Part shown: positions 34,681 to 43,056 of the stretch, piece by piece | Position numbering within the stretch: position 1 is the first letter of the stretch | Layout: each line of letters begins with the position of its first letter | NCBI GenBank assembly: GCA_964569795.1 | Contig: CAZMVB010000002.1 | Coordinates: 124,001 to 188,000, forward strand | DNA length: 64,000 nucleotides | Reading direction: 5' to 3' | From: JAHJDS01 sp964569795 | Lineage (GTDB): Bacteria > Desulfobacterota > Desulfarculia > Desulfarculales > JAHJDS01 | Position numbers and translations under genes: made by a program | Notes under the pieces: model-generated | Databases searched by the model: none | Told to the model about the DNA's origin: nothing | What the model saw: the letters and a program-made list of their open reading frames with translations, nothing else

Positions 34681-35856
34681 TCATTGACCCCTCGGGGACG
34701 GCCGATCAACCATTTTCTTGTACCACAGGGCCGGACCCAGCTCAATCGTCCGCAACACCTCGACCACCCGCTCCCCGGCCCGGCCGTCGCCGTAAGGGCG
34801 GGAGCATTGGCCGGCCCGGCGGCGGAACTCATCATCGGTCAGGGCCCGGCTCACGCCCTCCTTGATCCCGGCCACGTCGCCGTCGGCCACGTGGCAGACG
34901 TTCTCGGCGCAGAGCCGGCCCGTTTGCCGGCCGCCGACGTTGACCACCGGCAGACCGACGTAGGGGGCCTCGATGATCCCGGCGCTGGAATTGCCGACCA
35001 TCACCCGGGCCAGGCGCATCAGGGTGTAGAAGTCGAAGCAGTCGATGTTGGGGTGAACGCTCATCCCCGGCTGGCGGCGATGTTCGTCGATCGCCCGCAG
35101 AATGCCCTGAAAGCCCGGGTCGGTGCAGGGGTAAACCACGATCAGCCGGAGGTCGAAGCCGTCCAGGGCGGACAGGGTGGCGGTCATCTGATCGTAGGCC
35201 CTCTCCGGTTCGGTGGACACGGAGTGCTGCAGGACCAGGGCCAGGGGCCGGTCCGGGTCGAGGTCATAGCGGGCCGCCACTTCGTCCTGGGGGGTGCCTA
35301 CCCCGGCCACCAGGGGATCGATGTGGGAATCGCCCACCACGTGGACCCGCCAGGGCTCCTCCCCCATCTGGAGGATGCGGTCGGCGCTTTCCCGGCAGGA
35401 GGCGAAGTGGAGATGGGACATCTTGGTCAGGGCGTGGCGGAACAGGTCGTCCAGGCCGCCGGTGACGTCGCCCCCCTGGAGGTGGGCGATGGGCACGCCC
35501 AGGTGCAGGGCGGCCACGGCGGCGGCCACGGACTCGCCGCGATCACCGTAGAGACACAGCACGTCCGGACCCAGTTCCTTCAAGGTCCGGCCCATTCCGG
35601 TCAGGCCGGTCCCCAGGGCGACGACCCGTTCCAGGCCGGAATCATCGACCTGGTTGAGCGGTACCTTGACGGCCACGGGCAGGAACCGCTCGACCTCGAT
35701 CACTGTCTGGCCGAAGTCCGGGCGGAGGTGCTGGTCGGTCAGGATGAGCTGCAATTCGAGCCCCGGGTCATCCTCGATGATCCGCATCATGGGCAGCATC
35801 GCCCCGAAGCCGCCCCGCTTGCCGGAGACGACCGCGATCCGCCGGGGCCGGTTCAC
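34681..35856 (-). CDS. neuC: Hydrolysing UDP-GlcNAc-type 2-epimerase (NeuC/LegG family)
   Basis: The 391-residue GT-B-fold enzyme has SGKRGGFGAMLPMM at the N-terminus, CLYGDRGES near 107, HLQGGDVTGGLDDLFRHALT near 126 and VGNSSAGIIEAPYVGLPVVN near 295. These are the signatures of the NeuC/NnaA/LegG group, which releases a 2-epimerised sugar from UDP for condensation by NeuB. Whether the substrate is UDP-GlcNAc or a diamino sugar is unclear. The GTG at 35856 overlaps the neuB stop as GTGA, and GGAGG lies 10 bases upstream. Confidence 0.85.
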   Translation of the reverse strand: MNRPRRIAVVSGKRGGFGAMLPMMRIIEDDPGLELQLILTDQHLRPDFGQTVIEVERFLPVAVKVPLNQVDDSGLERVVALGTGLTGMGRTLKELGPDVLCLYGDRGESVAAAVAALHLGVPIAHLQGGDVTGGLDDLFRHALTKMSHLHFASCRESADRILQMGEEPWRVHVVGDSHIDPLVAGVGTPQDEVAARYDLDPDRPLALVLQHSVSTEPERAYDQMTATLSALDGFDLRLIVVYPCTDPGFQGILRAIDEHRRQPGMSVHPNIDCFDFYTLMRLARVMVGNSSAGIIEAPYVGLPVVNVGGRQTGRLCAENVCHVADGDVAGIKEGVSRALTDDEFRRRAGQCSRPYGDGRAGERVVEVLRTIELGPALWYKKMVDRPSPRGQ

Positions 35857-36911
35857 GATTCCAGGTCCTCCCACTTGAGCGGCGTGTCGGCCGCCACCGG
35901 GTGCTTGAGCCGCCGGCCCAGCAGGCGGTCCATGTCCGAGGGCGGAATGCCGGTGCCCGGACGCCGGGCGGCCAGCATGTCCAGATCGAGCATCGTCCCG
36001 GCGGGCAAGTCAAAGGCGGCGACCAGGCTCTTGCGGGCCCAGGCCAGGCTTTCGGCCTCCGCGGGAGCCGGTTTCTTGACCCCGTCCCCCAGGGCCGCCT
36101 CGATCTGCCGGATCTGAGCGACCATCTCCTTGAGGCCGGCCGGGTCCAGGGAAACCTTCCAGTCCTGGGCGTCGGGGACGTTGAAGTCCAGGCTGATGTG
36201 CTTTTCCAGAACGACCGCCCCCAAGGCCGCCGCGGCCAGGCAGAGATGATAGCCCTCGGTGTGATCGGAATAGCCCACCGGGACCCGGTGGGTCCGCGAC
36301 AGGGTCTCGATGGCCCTCAGGTTCAACTCCTCGGGCCGGGCCGGATACCGGGTGACGCAGTGGAGGAGGACGACCTGGCGGCACCCTCCGGCTGACAGGG
36401 CCTCCAGGGCCCGGCCGACGTCCGCCTGGGTGTACATGCCGGTGGACAGGACCACCGGCCGCCCCAGGCCGCCGATCCTCTGGATAAAGTCCCAGTTGCC
36501 GATCTCGCCCGAGCCGATCTTGTAAAAGGGCGGCTCGAGCTGGGCCAGGGCGTCCAGACTGGTCTGGTCATGGGCGGTAGCGCAAAAGGTGATGCCCTGC
36601 CCCAGGCAGTGATCCCTGACCGCCATCACGTCGTCCCAGGAAAGCTCTTTGGGCCGGAGGCGTTCCCGCCATTCAGGGGCCACCGAGCTGACCAGGGAGT
36701 TCGTGTCAAAGACCTGGATCTTGAGGGCGTCGCAACCGGCCGCCACGGCCGCGTCCACCAGTCGCTTGGCCTTGTCCAGGCTCCCGAAGTGGTTGACTCC
36801 GGCCTCGGCGATGATGTAGCAGGGCCGGCCCGGACCGACCGCCCGGTCGCCGAGGACCACCTCCGGGACGAAGCGAGGGTCGCCTTGATTCCTTGCTTCT
36901 TTATCGCCCAC
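35853..36911 (-). CDS. neuB: Nonulosonic acid synthase (NeuB family)
   Basis: The 352-residue enzyme has IIAEAGVNHFGSLDKAKRLV, KIQVFDTNSLV, KIGSGEIGNWDFI, LSTGMYTQADV, GYSDHTEGYHL and the Mn-ligand region LEKHISLD, then a C-terminal antifreeze-like SAF domain (AARRPGTGI). It condenses PEP with a hexosamine-derived six-carbon sugar to make a nine-carbon sugar acid. The GTG at 36911 is set by a strong GGGAGGA site 7 bases upstream. It is coupled to neuC by a 4-bp overlap, which points to a neuraminic- or legionaminic-type product. Confidence 0.9.
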   Translation of the reverse strand: MGDKEARNQGDPRFVPEVVLGDRAVGPGRPCYIIAEAGVNHFGSLDKAKRLVDAAVAAGCDALKIQVFDTNSLVSSVAPEWRERLRPKELSWDDVMAVRDHCLGQGITFCATAHDQTSLDALAQLEPPFYKIGSGEIGNWDFIQRIGGLGRPVVLSTGMYTQADVGRALEALSAGGCRQVVLLHCVTRYPARPEELNLRAIETLSRTHRVPVGYSDHTEGYHLCLAAAALGAVVLEKHISLDFNVPDAQDWKVSLDPAGLKEMVAQIRQIEAALGDGVKKPAPAEAESLAWARKSLVAAFDLPAGTMLDLDMLAARRPGTGIPPSDMDRLLGRRLKHPVAADTPLKWEDLES

Positions 36912-36913
36912 GG

Positions 36914-38026
36914 CTATTCCTCCCGCCGGCCCGGCTCGATCCAACCCAATCGCTCCAACTGGCCGATGATGGACCGGGCGATCATCTGGTGGGCCGTGGC
37001 GTTGGGATGATGATCTTCGACAAACGTGAACGGCCTTTTATAGTGACCCGATTCGAGACCCTGCTCGGCCAGGTAGTCGTCGTAGTGCCGTCGCTCCTCC
37101 TCGGGACCCTCATAACATATCCGCCCGTCCACCTCGGGCCGGCCGGCCAGCCACTGTCGAATCACCCGGCCGTCGGCGTCGATCATGTTCCGCTCGACGG
37201 CCGCGCCCGGTTCGGCCCCCCTCAACTCGGGATCGATCCAATGATACTCGTACAGATGATGGATCAAGACTCGCAGGTCGTTTTTGACCGCCAGGGCGCT
37301 CAGGTCCGCCAGCCAGGCAGCCAGGGCCTCCGCCCGCCACCCGCGGGCCTGATCGTCCTCCCGGCCGTCCAGGGAAACGTACCGCCACCGGTTGAGTCCC
37401 AGGCGTCGCGTGATCTTCTGGGTCAAACGTCCCGACCGCCACTTGACCCAGAAACCGATCATTCCCAAACGCAACCTGGCGGCCAGGTCAGTAGGCGGCT
37501 GCCTTCTGTCCCGTACGATTCGCGCCAGCAGCCCCGGCGGCGGGCAGTAGGCCACCTCGAGCAGCCTCAACCGGCCCGTCCGCCGGTCGAGGACATAGAC
37601 CGGGCGGTCCAGGACGTCACCCATGGCGTTGCGCTTGAAGCAGCGGTTGACCATCCAGTGGCCGTAGGCCACGACCACGATGCGGGGGTGCAAACGTTCG
37701 GTCAGCCGGGCCAGGTGGCGGCCGATCTGGACCAATCCAAAGGACCCCACGCCCAGGTTGGCCGCCGGCAGCCCCGTCTCCCGGCCGACCAGGGCCGGAA
37801 AGGCGGCCTCGTTTTCGACGCCGACACCCATGGTCCAGGAGCAGCCGCCAAAGGCCAGGACCGCACCGGCGGCGTTCTCCCCGGGCGACGAGGCGCGAAG
37901 GCCCAGGTCATTGGTGATGATCCGCATCCGGACCGGACCGCGCTCGAAAACGACGTCGGCCCGCGGCGTCAAAACCAGACCGGTCTCCGGGTCGGCCTTG
38001 AAGGCCCGGCTCGGTTTCGTTTTCAT
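36914..38026 (-). CDS. SGNH-hydrolase-like protein, paralogue A
   Basis: The protein of about 370 residues has a block-I-like motif FGGCSWTMGVGVENEAAF, where Ser replaces the usual GDS context, and a C-terminal EDHHPNATAHQMIA supplying the Asp-x-x-His pair. A central VVAYGHWMVNRCFKRNAMGD segment is shared almost exactly with the gene at 38204. Such SGNH proteins often add or remove acyl groups on polysaccharides. No membrane helix is visible, unlike its paralogue. The start at 38026 is provisional because the ribosome site is weak; a GTG at 38062 is possible. Its stop lies 2 bp from the neuB start. Confidence 0.7.
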   Translation of the reverse strand: MKTKPSRAFKADPETGLVLTPRADVVFERGPVRMRIITNDLGLRASSPGENAAGAVLAFGGCSWTMGVGVENEAAFPALVGRETGLPAANLGVGSFGLVQIGRHLARLTERLHPRIVVVAYGHWMVNRCFKRNAMGDVLDRPVYVLDRRTGRLRLLEVAYCPPPGLLARIVRDRRQPPTDLAARLRLGMIGFWVKWRSGRLTQKITRRLGLNRWRYVSLDGREDDQARGWRAEALAAWLADLSALAVKNDLRVLIHHLYEYHWIDPELRGAEPGAAVERNMIDADGRVIRQWLAGRPEVDGRICYEGPEEERRHYDDYLAEQGLESGHYKRPFTFVEDHHPNATAHQMIARSIIGQLERLGWIEPGRREE

Positions 38027-38087
38027 TGGTTGTCGTTTACCTTCGCGACCTCGGCCGACCACAAGGTCGTCCGACCCGCCGTCTTAC

Positions 38088-38207
38088 TCAGAACAGGGGA
38101 TAGATGTCCTGATCCTGAGGGGGCTTTTTTCGGCCTGGGCGCTCCTTGACGAACAACCGCGCCACCCGGACCAGGCCTCGCAGGACCACAATCAGTAGCC
38201 GGATCAT
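38088..38207 (-). CDS. 39-residue small protein with hydrophobic N-terminus
   Basis: A 40-codon frame starts with ATG overlapping the preceding SGNH stop as ATGA, so it sits exactly where a coupled gene would be. The product begins MIRLLIVVLRGLVRVARLF, a short hydrophobic or amphipathic membrane-type helix with Arg on one face. A basic, Pro-rich linker (KERPGRKKPPQ) follows, and it ends DIYPLF. Small proteins ending in a similar I-Y-x-L-F are known beside carbamoyltransferase and SGNH genes (DUF5989), but the rest does not match well. Its role is unknown; it may anchor a soluble partner to the membrane. Confidence 0.5.
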   Translation of the reverse strand: MIRLLIVVLRGLVRVARLFVKERPGRKKPPQDQDIYPLF

Positions 38208-39475
38208 AGGTTGCCTTCCGTTCCGGCCGGGGACAGCCCCTGTCGGGACTCCGGCACGATGTCGGGAAAATGGCGCCTCAGTTGTCCGGCCAGGCAGGTG
38301 CCGATCAGGCCATGGCCCACAACGTTGGGATGGTAGTCCTCGATCAGCGAACAGGGCCGGCGATACCTTCCCGGCGGCAGGCCGCGTTCGGCCAGATAGG
38401 CGTCATAGAGGTCGCGTTCCTCCTCAGGGCCCCGGTAGACCAGGCGTTCCCCGCCCGATTCGATCCGGTCGATGGCTTGTCTGAACAAATCGCCGTCCAG
38501 ACTGACCAACTCTCGTTCCGCCGTCAGATGCGGCCGGACAGAGGCGAATTCCGGATCGTAAAGATTAAACTCAAAAAAGTGATGAATCAGCGCCTTAAAA
38601 TCAAGGCGTCGGCTGAGAGCGTCGAGAGCGTTCACGAAATCCTGGATCACTTGCGCCCGAAAGCCGATCATTTTCTCGTCCATTCGTCCATCGGGTTCGA
38701 CGATCGTCCACGGCGACAATCCTAGTCTCCTGGCCCCTGCATGCCATAGCCGACCCGATCGAAATCGGATCCAGGTCATGTTCCACTGCCACCTCAGATT
38801 GGCGAGGACATCGCCCGGCCCGAATCGGTGTTCGGTCTGGGGATAACGAAAGTCGTCTAGGACGCGACGCACCAACCGACAGGAAGGACAATAGCCGGGT
38901 TCGACTAGTACCAGGTCGCCGTCCGGTAACCGTCCGTACATCGGCCGGTCCAAAACGTCGTAGAGAGTGTTTCGCTTGAAACAGCGGGTCGTCATCCAGT
39001 GACCGTAGGTCAGCACAACCCACCGGGGGCGAATCAAAGCGGCGTGCTTTTCGAGGAATCTGACCATTTGAGTCAACCCGAATGCCCCGACGCCCAGGTT
39101 GGCTGTCCGCCGTCCGGACAGACGTTCTAATACTGCGGTGAAGGTGTCTTGATACTCCACGCCCATTCCCATGGTCCAGGAACATCCCAAAACGAGCACC
39201 TCCACGGGGAGTGGCGTCTCCTTCCCTTCCGAGGTCCGGAAACCGAATGAGTCGGTGTAGAAATTCATCCCCAGGTCGCCCCGCCCGAACGTGGTCTTTA
39301 CGTTGGGCTGATAACAAACCCCGGTTCGAGAGTCGGGGCGGTACATGACGTGAGAGGCGGGATCGTAAGGTTGTTTTTGTCCCCGGACGTACCTCCGCCA
39401 GGAGGCGACGGTAGCCAGTACCACCACCAGCGACACGGCGACACCCAATCCGACGATGGCCACCATAAGCCACAT
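38204..39475 (-). CDS. Membrane-anchored SGNH-hydrolase-like protein, paralogue B
   Basis: This 423-residue protein has an N-terminal membrane helix (about residues 3-25) and then an SGNH-like domain with LGCSWTMGMGVEYQDTF near 97 and EDYHPNVVGHGLIG near 385. The core segment LTYGHWMTTRCFKRNTLYDV matches paralogue A (36914) closely, so the pair arose by duplication. By eye it is less GC-rich than its neighbours. The membrane anchor suggests one partner works at the membrane while paralogue A is soluble. It may alter acyl groups on the glycan. It begins at ATG 39475 and is followed by the small gene through ATGA. Confidence 0.7.
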   Translation of the reverse strand: MWLMVAIVGLGVAVSLVVVLATVASWRRYVRGQKQPYDPASHVMYRPDSRTGVCYQPNVKTTFGRGDLGMNFYTDSFGFRTSEGKETPLPVEVLVLGCSWTMGMGVEYQDTFTAVLERLSGRRTANLGVGAFGLTQMVRFLEKHAALIRPRWVVLTYGHWMTTRCFKRNTLYDVLDRPMYGRLPDGDLVLVEPGYCPSCRLVRRVLDDFRYPQTEHRFGPGDVLANLRWQWNMTWIRFRSGRLWHAGARRLGLSPWTIVEPDGRMDEKMIGFRAQVIQDFVNALDALSRRLDFKALIHHFFEFNLYDPEFASVRPHLTAERELVSLDGDLFRQAIDRIESGGERLVYRGPEEERDLYDAYLAERGLPPGRYRRPCSLIEDYHPNVVGHGLIGTCLAGQLRRHFPDIVPESRQGLSPAGTEGNL

Positions 39476-39503
39476 GGTGCTTACTCAAGAAAAAAACGGT
39501 CTA

Positions 39504-40496
39504 TCAGTGGGCGTTTTGTTCAAAATAGGCCGCGATCTCGGCCTCGGTCAGGAAGCGCTCGTTGGTGCCCGAGTTGTACTCGAACCCGTCGGGCACCGGC
39601 CGACCGGCCTGCCAGTTGGTCTCGACCCGCCTGGTCCAGTACCGGAACTGGGGCTGGATCAGATAGAAATCGGGAAAGGCCAGGGTGTTGCGGGACTCGT
39701 CCCGGGTGACCATCAACTCGTGAATCTTCTCCCCGGGCCGGATGCCGACATACTCGATCCGGCAGTCCGGACAGATGGCCCGGGCCATGTCGGCCACCCG
39801 GATGCTGGGCAGATGCGGCACGAAGATCTCGCCGCCGCACATTTTCTCCAGGCAACGAAGAACGAAATCCACACCTTGCTGGAGCGTGATCCAGAATCGG
39901 GTCATCCGCTCGTCGGTCACCGTCAGCACGCCCGAGGCGCGCTGTTTGAGAAACAGCGGCCCGACGCTGCCCCGGCTGCCGACGACGTTGCCGTAGCGGA
40001 CGACGCCGAACATGGTCTCGTCCCGGCGGACGTAGCTGTTGCCGGCCACGAACAACTTCTCGGCGCAGAGCTTGGTCGCGCCGTAAAGGTTGACCGGATT
40101 GGCCGCCTTGTCGGTGGACAGGGCGATGACCCGTTTCACCCCCTTGTCGATGGCCACGTTGATCACGTTCTGGGCGCCGAGGATGTTCGTCTTGACCGCC
40201 TCGAAGGGATTGTACTCGGCGGCCGGCACCTGTTTCAGGGCCGCGGCGTGAATGACGTAGTCCACTCCGGACAGGGCCCGCTCCAGTCTTTCCTTGTCCC
40301 GGACGTCGCCCAGGAAATAGCGCATGCAAGGATACCTGCTGTCGCCGAAGACCTGGGACATCTCGTACTGCTTCAACTCGTCCCGGCTGAAGATGATCAG
40401 CTTCCGGGGCCGGTGGCGGAGCAGGATGGTCTCGGTGCACAGGCGCCCGAAGGAGCCGGTGCCGCCGGTGATCAGGATGGTGGCATTGTCGAGCAT
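39504..40496 (-). CDS. pseB: UDP-GlcNAc 4,6-dehydratase (inverting), PseB
   Basis: The 330-residue SDR enzyme starts LITGGTGSFGRLCTETIL and has FSRDELKQYEM near 40, LGDVRDKERL near 63, HAAALKQVPAAEYNPFEAV near 88 and the catalytic STDKAANPVNLYGATK near 126-141. These are hallmarks of PseB/FlaA1, which makes the 4-keto-6-deoxy-L-sugar at the first step of pseudaminic acid synthesis. It starts at ATG 40496, 9 bp after the formyltransferase-like gene. PseC and PseG are elsewhere in the same strand array. Confidence 0.92.
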   Translation of the reverse strand: MLDNATILITGGTGSFGRLCTETILLRHRPRKLIIFSRDELKQYEMSQVFGDSRYPCMRYFLGDVRDKERLERALSGVDYVIHAAALKQVPAAEYNPFEAVKTNILGAQNVINVAIDKGVKRVIALSTDKAANPVNLYGATKLCAEKLFVAGNSYVRRDETMFGVVRYGNVVGSRGSVGPLFLKQRASGVLTVTDERMTRFWITLQQGVDFVLRCLEKMCGGEIFVPHLPSIRVADMARAICPDCRIEYVGIRPGEKIHELMVTRDESRNTLAFPDFYLIQPQFRYWTRRVETNWQAGRPVPDGFEYNSGTNERFLTEAEIAAYFEQNAH

Positions 40497-40505
40497 GGTT
40501 TTGCC

Positions 40506-41174
40506 TCAGTCGTTGTCGGTCGAAACGGACTGCTTCGGCCCGAGTTTATAAATCTTGAGGATGTAGCGACATCCCGCGTGGTCGAAGTACACCGGATAGC
40601 GTTCGTTGTCGGCCACTCGAAGCTGCGGGAAGATTTCCTTCAGGCTGGCGTCGGTCTCGACCCGACTGTCCGCGGTCCGCCGGCGGGGATACCTGGTCGG
40701 ACTCCCTCGTTGCGGCCGGGCCTTCACGTCGGGATAGGCATCGACGAAACGCAGGCACAGTTCTACCGTCAGCCGTCCCTGCACGGCCCTCAGTTCATCC
40801 ACCAGTTCGTGACCACCGAAGCGCATCACGTCCTGAAAATAGATCGGCCCGCGGTCCTCGCTTGGTTCGGCCTCGAACAGGGTGATCGGAATCTCGTCTT
40901 GCCCTTCCAGAATCTGCCAGGTCAAGGGCGACCATCCCCTGCCCCGCGGCAAATCGCTTTCGTGGACCACCAGGTTGTGCCTGTGCCGGGCCAGCAATTC
41001 CGGAGTGAGGATCGTGCCGCAACCGATCAGAAACATCAGGTCGCCGTCCTCGACCTGGGCCGTTGACCGGACCAGGCGGGCCTCATGGCCCCGGGCGATC
41101 AGGGCCGCCACCAGACCATCGGCATAGGGTAGAATCCAGCTGTCTGGAATGTCCGAGAGTACGGTGATCTTCAT
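40506..41174 (-). CDS. Formyltransferase-fold protein, probable sugar N-formyltransferase
   Basis: The 222-residue protein has the formyltransferase core GCGTILTPELLARHRHNLVV followed by HESDLPRGRGWSPLTWQIL near residue 72. That matches the N-(S/H)-H-x-S-x-LP-x-x-RG-x-x-P pattern of enzymes using formyl-tetrahydrofolate, with the catalytic Asn replaced by a nearby GCG context. FRFGG-type and ETDASLKEIFPQL segments follow. It is shorter than methionyl-tRNA formyltransferase and lacks that C-terminal domain. Its stop lies 9 bp from pseB, and no PseH-type N-acetyltransferase is present, so it may formylate the 4-amino group instead. Confidence 0.7.
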   Translation of the reverse strand: MKITVLSDIPDSWILPYADGLVAALIARGHEARLVRSTAQVEDGDLMFLIGCGTILTPELLARHRHNLVVHESDLPRGRGWSPLTWQILEGQDEIPITLFEAEPSEDRGPIYFQDVMRFGGHELVDELRAVQGRLTVELCLRFVDAYPDVKARPQRGSPTRYPRRRTADSRVETDASLKEIFPQLRVADNERYPVYFDHAGCRYILKIYKLGPKQSVSTDND

Positions 41175-41872
41175 CAGCCTTCCTCCGACCGTCCCCGGAT
41201 CACGGCCAGGCTTTGGGGACCGACGTTGAACAGCAGATCGATCACGCTCAGGTTCGGCCAGAAATCGCCCCAGAGCTGGGGATAGACCGGGTGGTCGAAA
41301 TCGCTTTGCCTGAGTTCGACCCCGGCCGCGGCGAAGTTGTCCGTATCCTGGTACTTCTGTCCACCGGCGCCTGAGAGGTAGGTGTCAGCCGCCAGGGCCC
41401 GGCAGATGGACACCAGGCGCTCGGTGGCCGTGCCCTGGACGCCGGTCAGTTCCGAGGCCCGGACGGTCGGGGTGGACAGGCCCAGGTGTCCGGCCGCCCA
41501 GCCAAGCAGGGAGAGGTTCAACTCGGCCAACAGCGGGGGCGGATCGGTCAGGGCGCGCTCCAGCGACGGGAAATAGTCTTCGAAAAACGGGGCCCGGGCA
41601 TAGTTGCCCTGGATCGAGCCCAGGACCTTTTTGATCCACTGGTGATCCTCGGCCAGCCGGGTTTCGAGGATGGTCTGTCCCAGGCGGCCCTTGTGACGGA
41701 CCGGGGCCGAGATCCACTGCTCGCCGGCCGGCGTCTTTATCCGATTCCGGTTGATAAAGCCGTTCTTCGAGTACTGGGCGTCGTCCAGGAACACGAACCG
41801 ATCGCAGGCGGCCCACTTGTAGAAAAAGCCGAGCCAGGGCAGAAAATTGGGCTGGTGAACGGCGACGATCAT
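41174..41872 (-). CDS. WbqC-family protein
   Basis: The 232-residue protein begins MIVAVHQPNFLPWLGFFYKW and contains FLDDAQYSKNGFINRNRIK near 31, both signatures of the WbqC family found in many O-antigen and capsule clusters. The biochemical role of the family is not settled, although amide or acyl chemistry on sugars has been suggested. The ATG at 41872 overlaps the upstream stop (ATGA), and its own stop shares a base with the formyltransferase start (TGATG), so the three genes are tightly coupled. Confidence 0.8.
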   Translation of the reverse strand: MIVAVHQPNFLPWLGFFYKWAACDRFVFLDDAQYSKNGFINRNRIKTPAGEQWISAPVRHKGRLGQTILETRLAEDHQWIKKVLGSIQGNYARAPFFEDYFPSLERALTDPPPLLAELNLSLLGWAAGHLGLSTPTVRASELTGVQGTATERLVSICRALAADTYLSGAGGQKYQDTDNFAAAGVELRQSDFDHPVYPQLWGDFWPNLSVIDLLFNVGPQSLAVIRGRSEEG

Positions 41873-43056
41873 CCCCGCCCCGCCGCCTTTTCCCAGACCG
41901 CCAAGAGATCGGCCGCCCGTTCCGGGCCGTGGCAGTACCGCCGGATGCATTGCCGGGCCGCCTCGCCCATCCGGGCGGTGAGGTCGTCGTCTCCGGCCAG
42001 GCGGATGAAAAAGGCGGCCGCCTCGTCCGGGTCGAACCCGGGCTGCAGCAGTCCTGTCCGGCCGGTGGCCACGAACCGGTCGTAGGTCCCCACCGACATC
42101 ACCGGCCGGCCCATGGCCAGGGCCTCGAGGATATCCCGGGCCCAGGGGTCGTCAAGCCGGGTGGGCTTGGCCAGGACGCGGCCGGCGGCCAGGACCCGGT
42201 CGGGTTCATCGACGTGCCCCAAAAACAGGAACATGTCTCCCACGCCCCGGGCGGCGGCGTAGTCGGCCAGGGTGCCGCCTTGCCGGGCGATCCGACCCAA
42301 CTCGCCGGGCAGGGAGCGCGGCAGGGTCATGTCCCCGGCCACCACGAACAGGAAGTCCCGGCGGCCGGCCCGGACCAGGGCCTCGGCCAGATCGACCAGG
42401 CGGTCAGTGCCCCGGTTGTAGCCGTAGTTGCTGAGCGAGGCGATCTTGAACCGCCCGTCGTCGGCCACCATCGGGTGGGGCGTGACGTCTTCCCCGGGCG
42501 GTGGGGCGATATTGTAAATGACCGTGCCCGGGGCCTCAGCGCCGTGACGCCGGAGGGTCTCCTGCTCGTTTTCGGTGATGAACACCAGGTGATCCATGGT
42601 CCGGGCGATGATCCGGTATTGCCGGCGGGAGAACCGGTTGCCATAGAGACGGGTGCGCAGGTGCATGGTCAGGGCGCAGGTGATCCGGCGCTTGAGCCAG
42701 GCCGCCAGCAGATAAAAGGCCTCGTGGTTGAAGTGAACCAGGTCGAATCGGGCGTCGATCTCGGCAGACGCTTCAATCAGTTTCCGGCGGTGGCGCCGAA
42801 AATCCCGGGCCGCCAAGGTGTGGACAAAGAGGTTGCGGGTCAGTCGCGGCAACGAACTGACCTTGGGCAGTTCCGGAAAGACCCGGCAGGGTACGCCCAG
42901 ATCCGTATAGCCCTCGACCACCCAGCCCGGGCGGCGGCACCAGACCTCGACCTCGACCCGGGAACGATCGAGGTGGCGGACCGACTCGAACAGGCTGCGC
43001 GACGACCCGCCGTGGCCGCCCTCGATGTCCAGGCACAGCACCCGCAGGTCATTCAT
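41869..43056 (-). CDS. GT4-like glycosyltransferase
   Basis: This 395-residue GT-B enzyme has the N-terminal DIEGGHGGSSRSLFESV loop, LVHFNHEAFYLLA near 105, IYNIAPPPGED near 180 and, in the C-terminal domain, a variant donor-site stretch (WARDILEALAMGRPVMSV) near residue 303. The canonical E-x7-E is modified, so donor specificity may be unusual. No membrane segment is seen. It overlaps the SGNH gene upstream by 8 bp and WbqC downstream by 4 bp. Confidence 0.75.
   Translation of the reverse strand: MNDLRVLCLDIEGGHGGSSRSLFESVRHLDRSRVEVEVWCRRPGWVVEGYTDLGVPCRVFPELPKVSSLPRLTRNLFVHTLAARDFRRHRRKLIEASAEIDARFDLVHFNHEAFYLLAAWLKRRITCALTMHLRTRLYGNRFSRRQYRIIARTMDHLVFITENEQETLRRHGAEAPGTVIYNIAPPPGEDVTPHPMVADDGRFKIASLSNYGYNRGTDRLVDLAEALVRAGRRDFLFVVAGDMTLPRSLPGELGRIARQGGTLADYAAARGVGDMFLFLGHVDEPDRVLAAGRVLAKPTRLDDPWARDILEALAMGRPVMSVGTYDRFVATGRTGLLQPGFDPDEAAAFFIRLAGDDDLTARMGEAARQCIRRYCHGPERAADLLAVWEKAAGRG

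Noticed and set aside
38088..38207. Assignment of the small protein to DUF5989
   Set aside because: Only the last residues (IYxLF-like) resemble that family; the membrane helix position and the linker differ.
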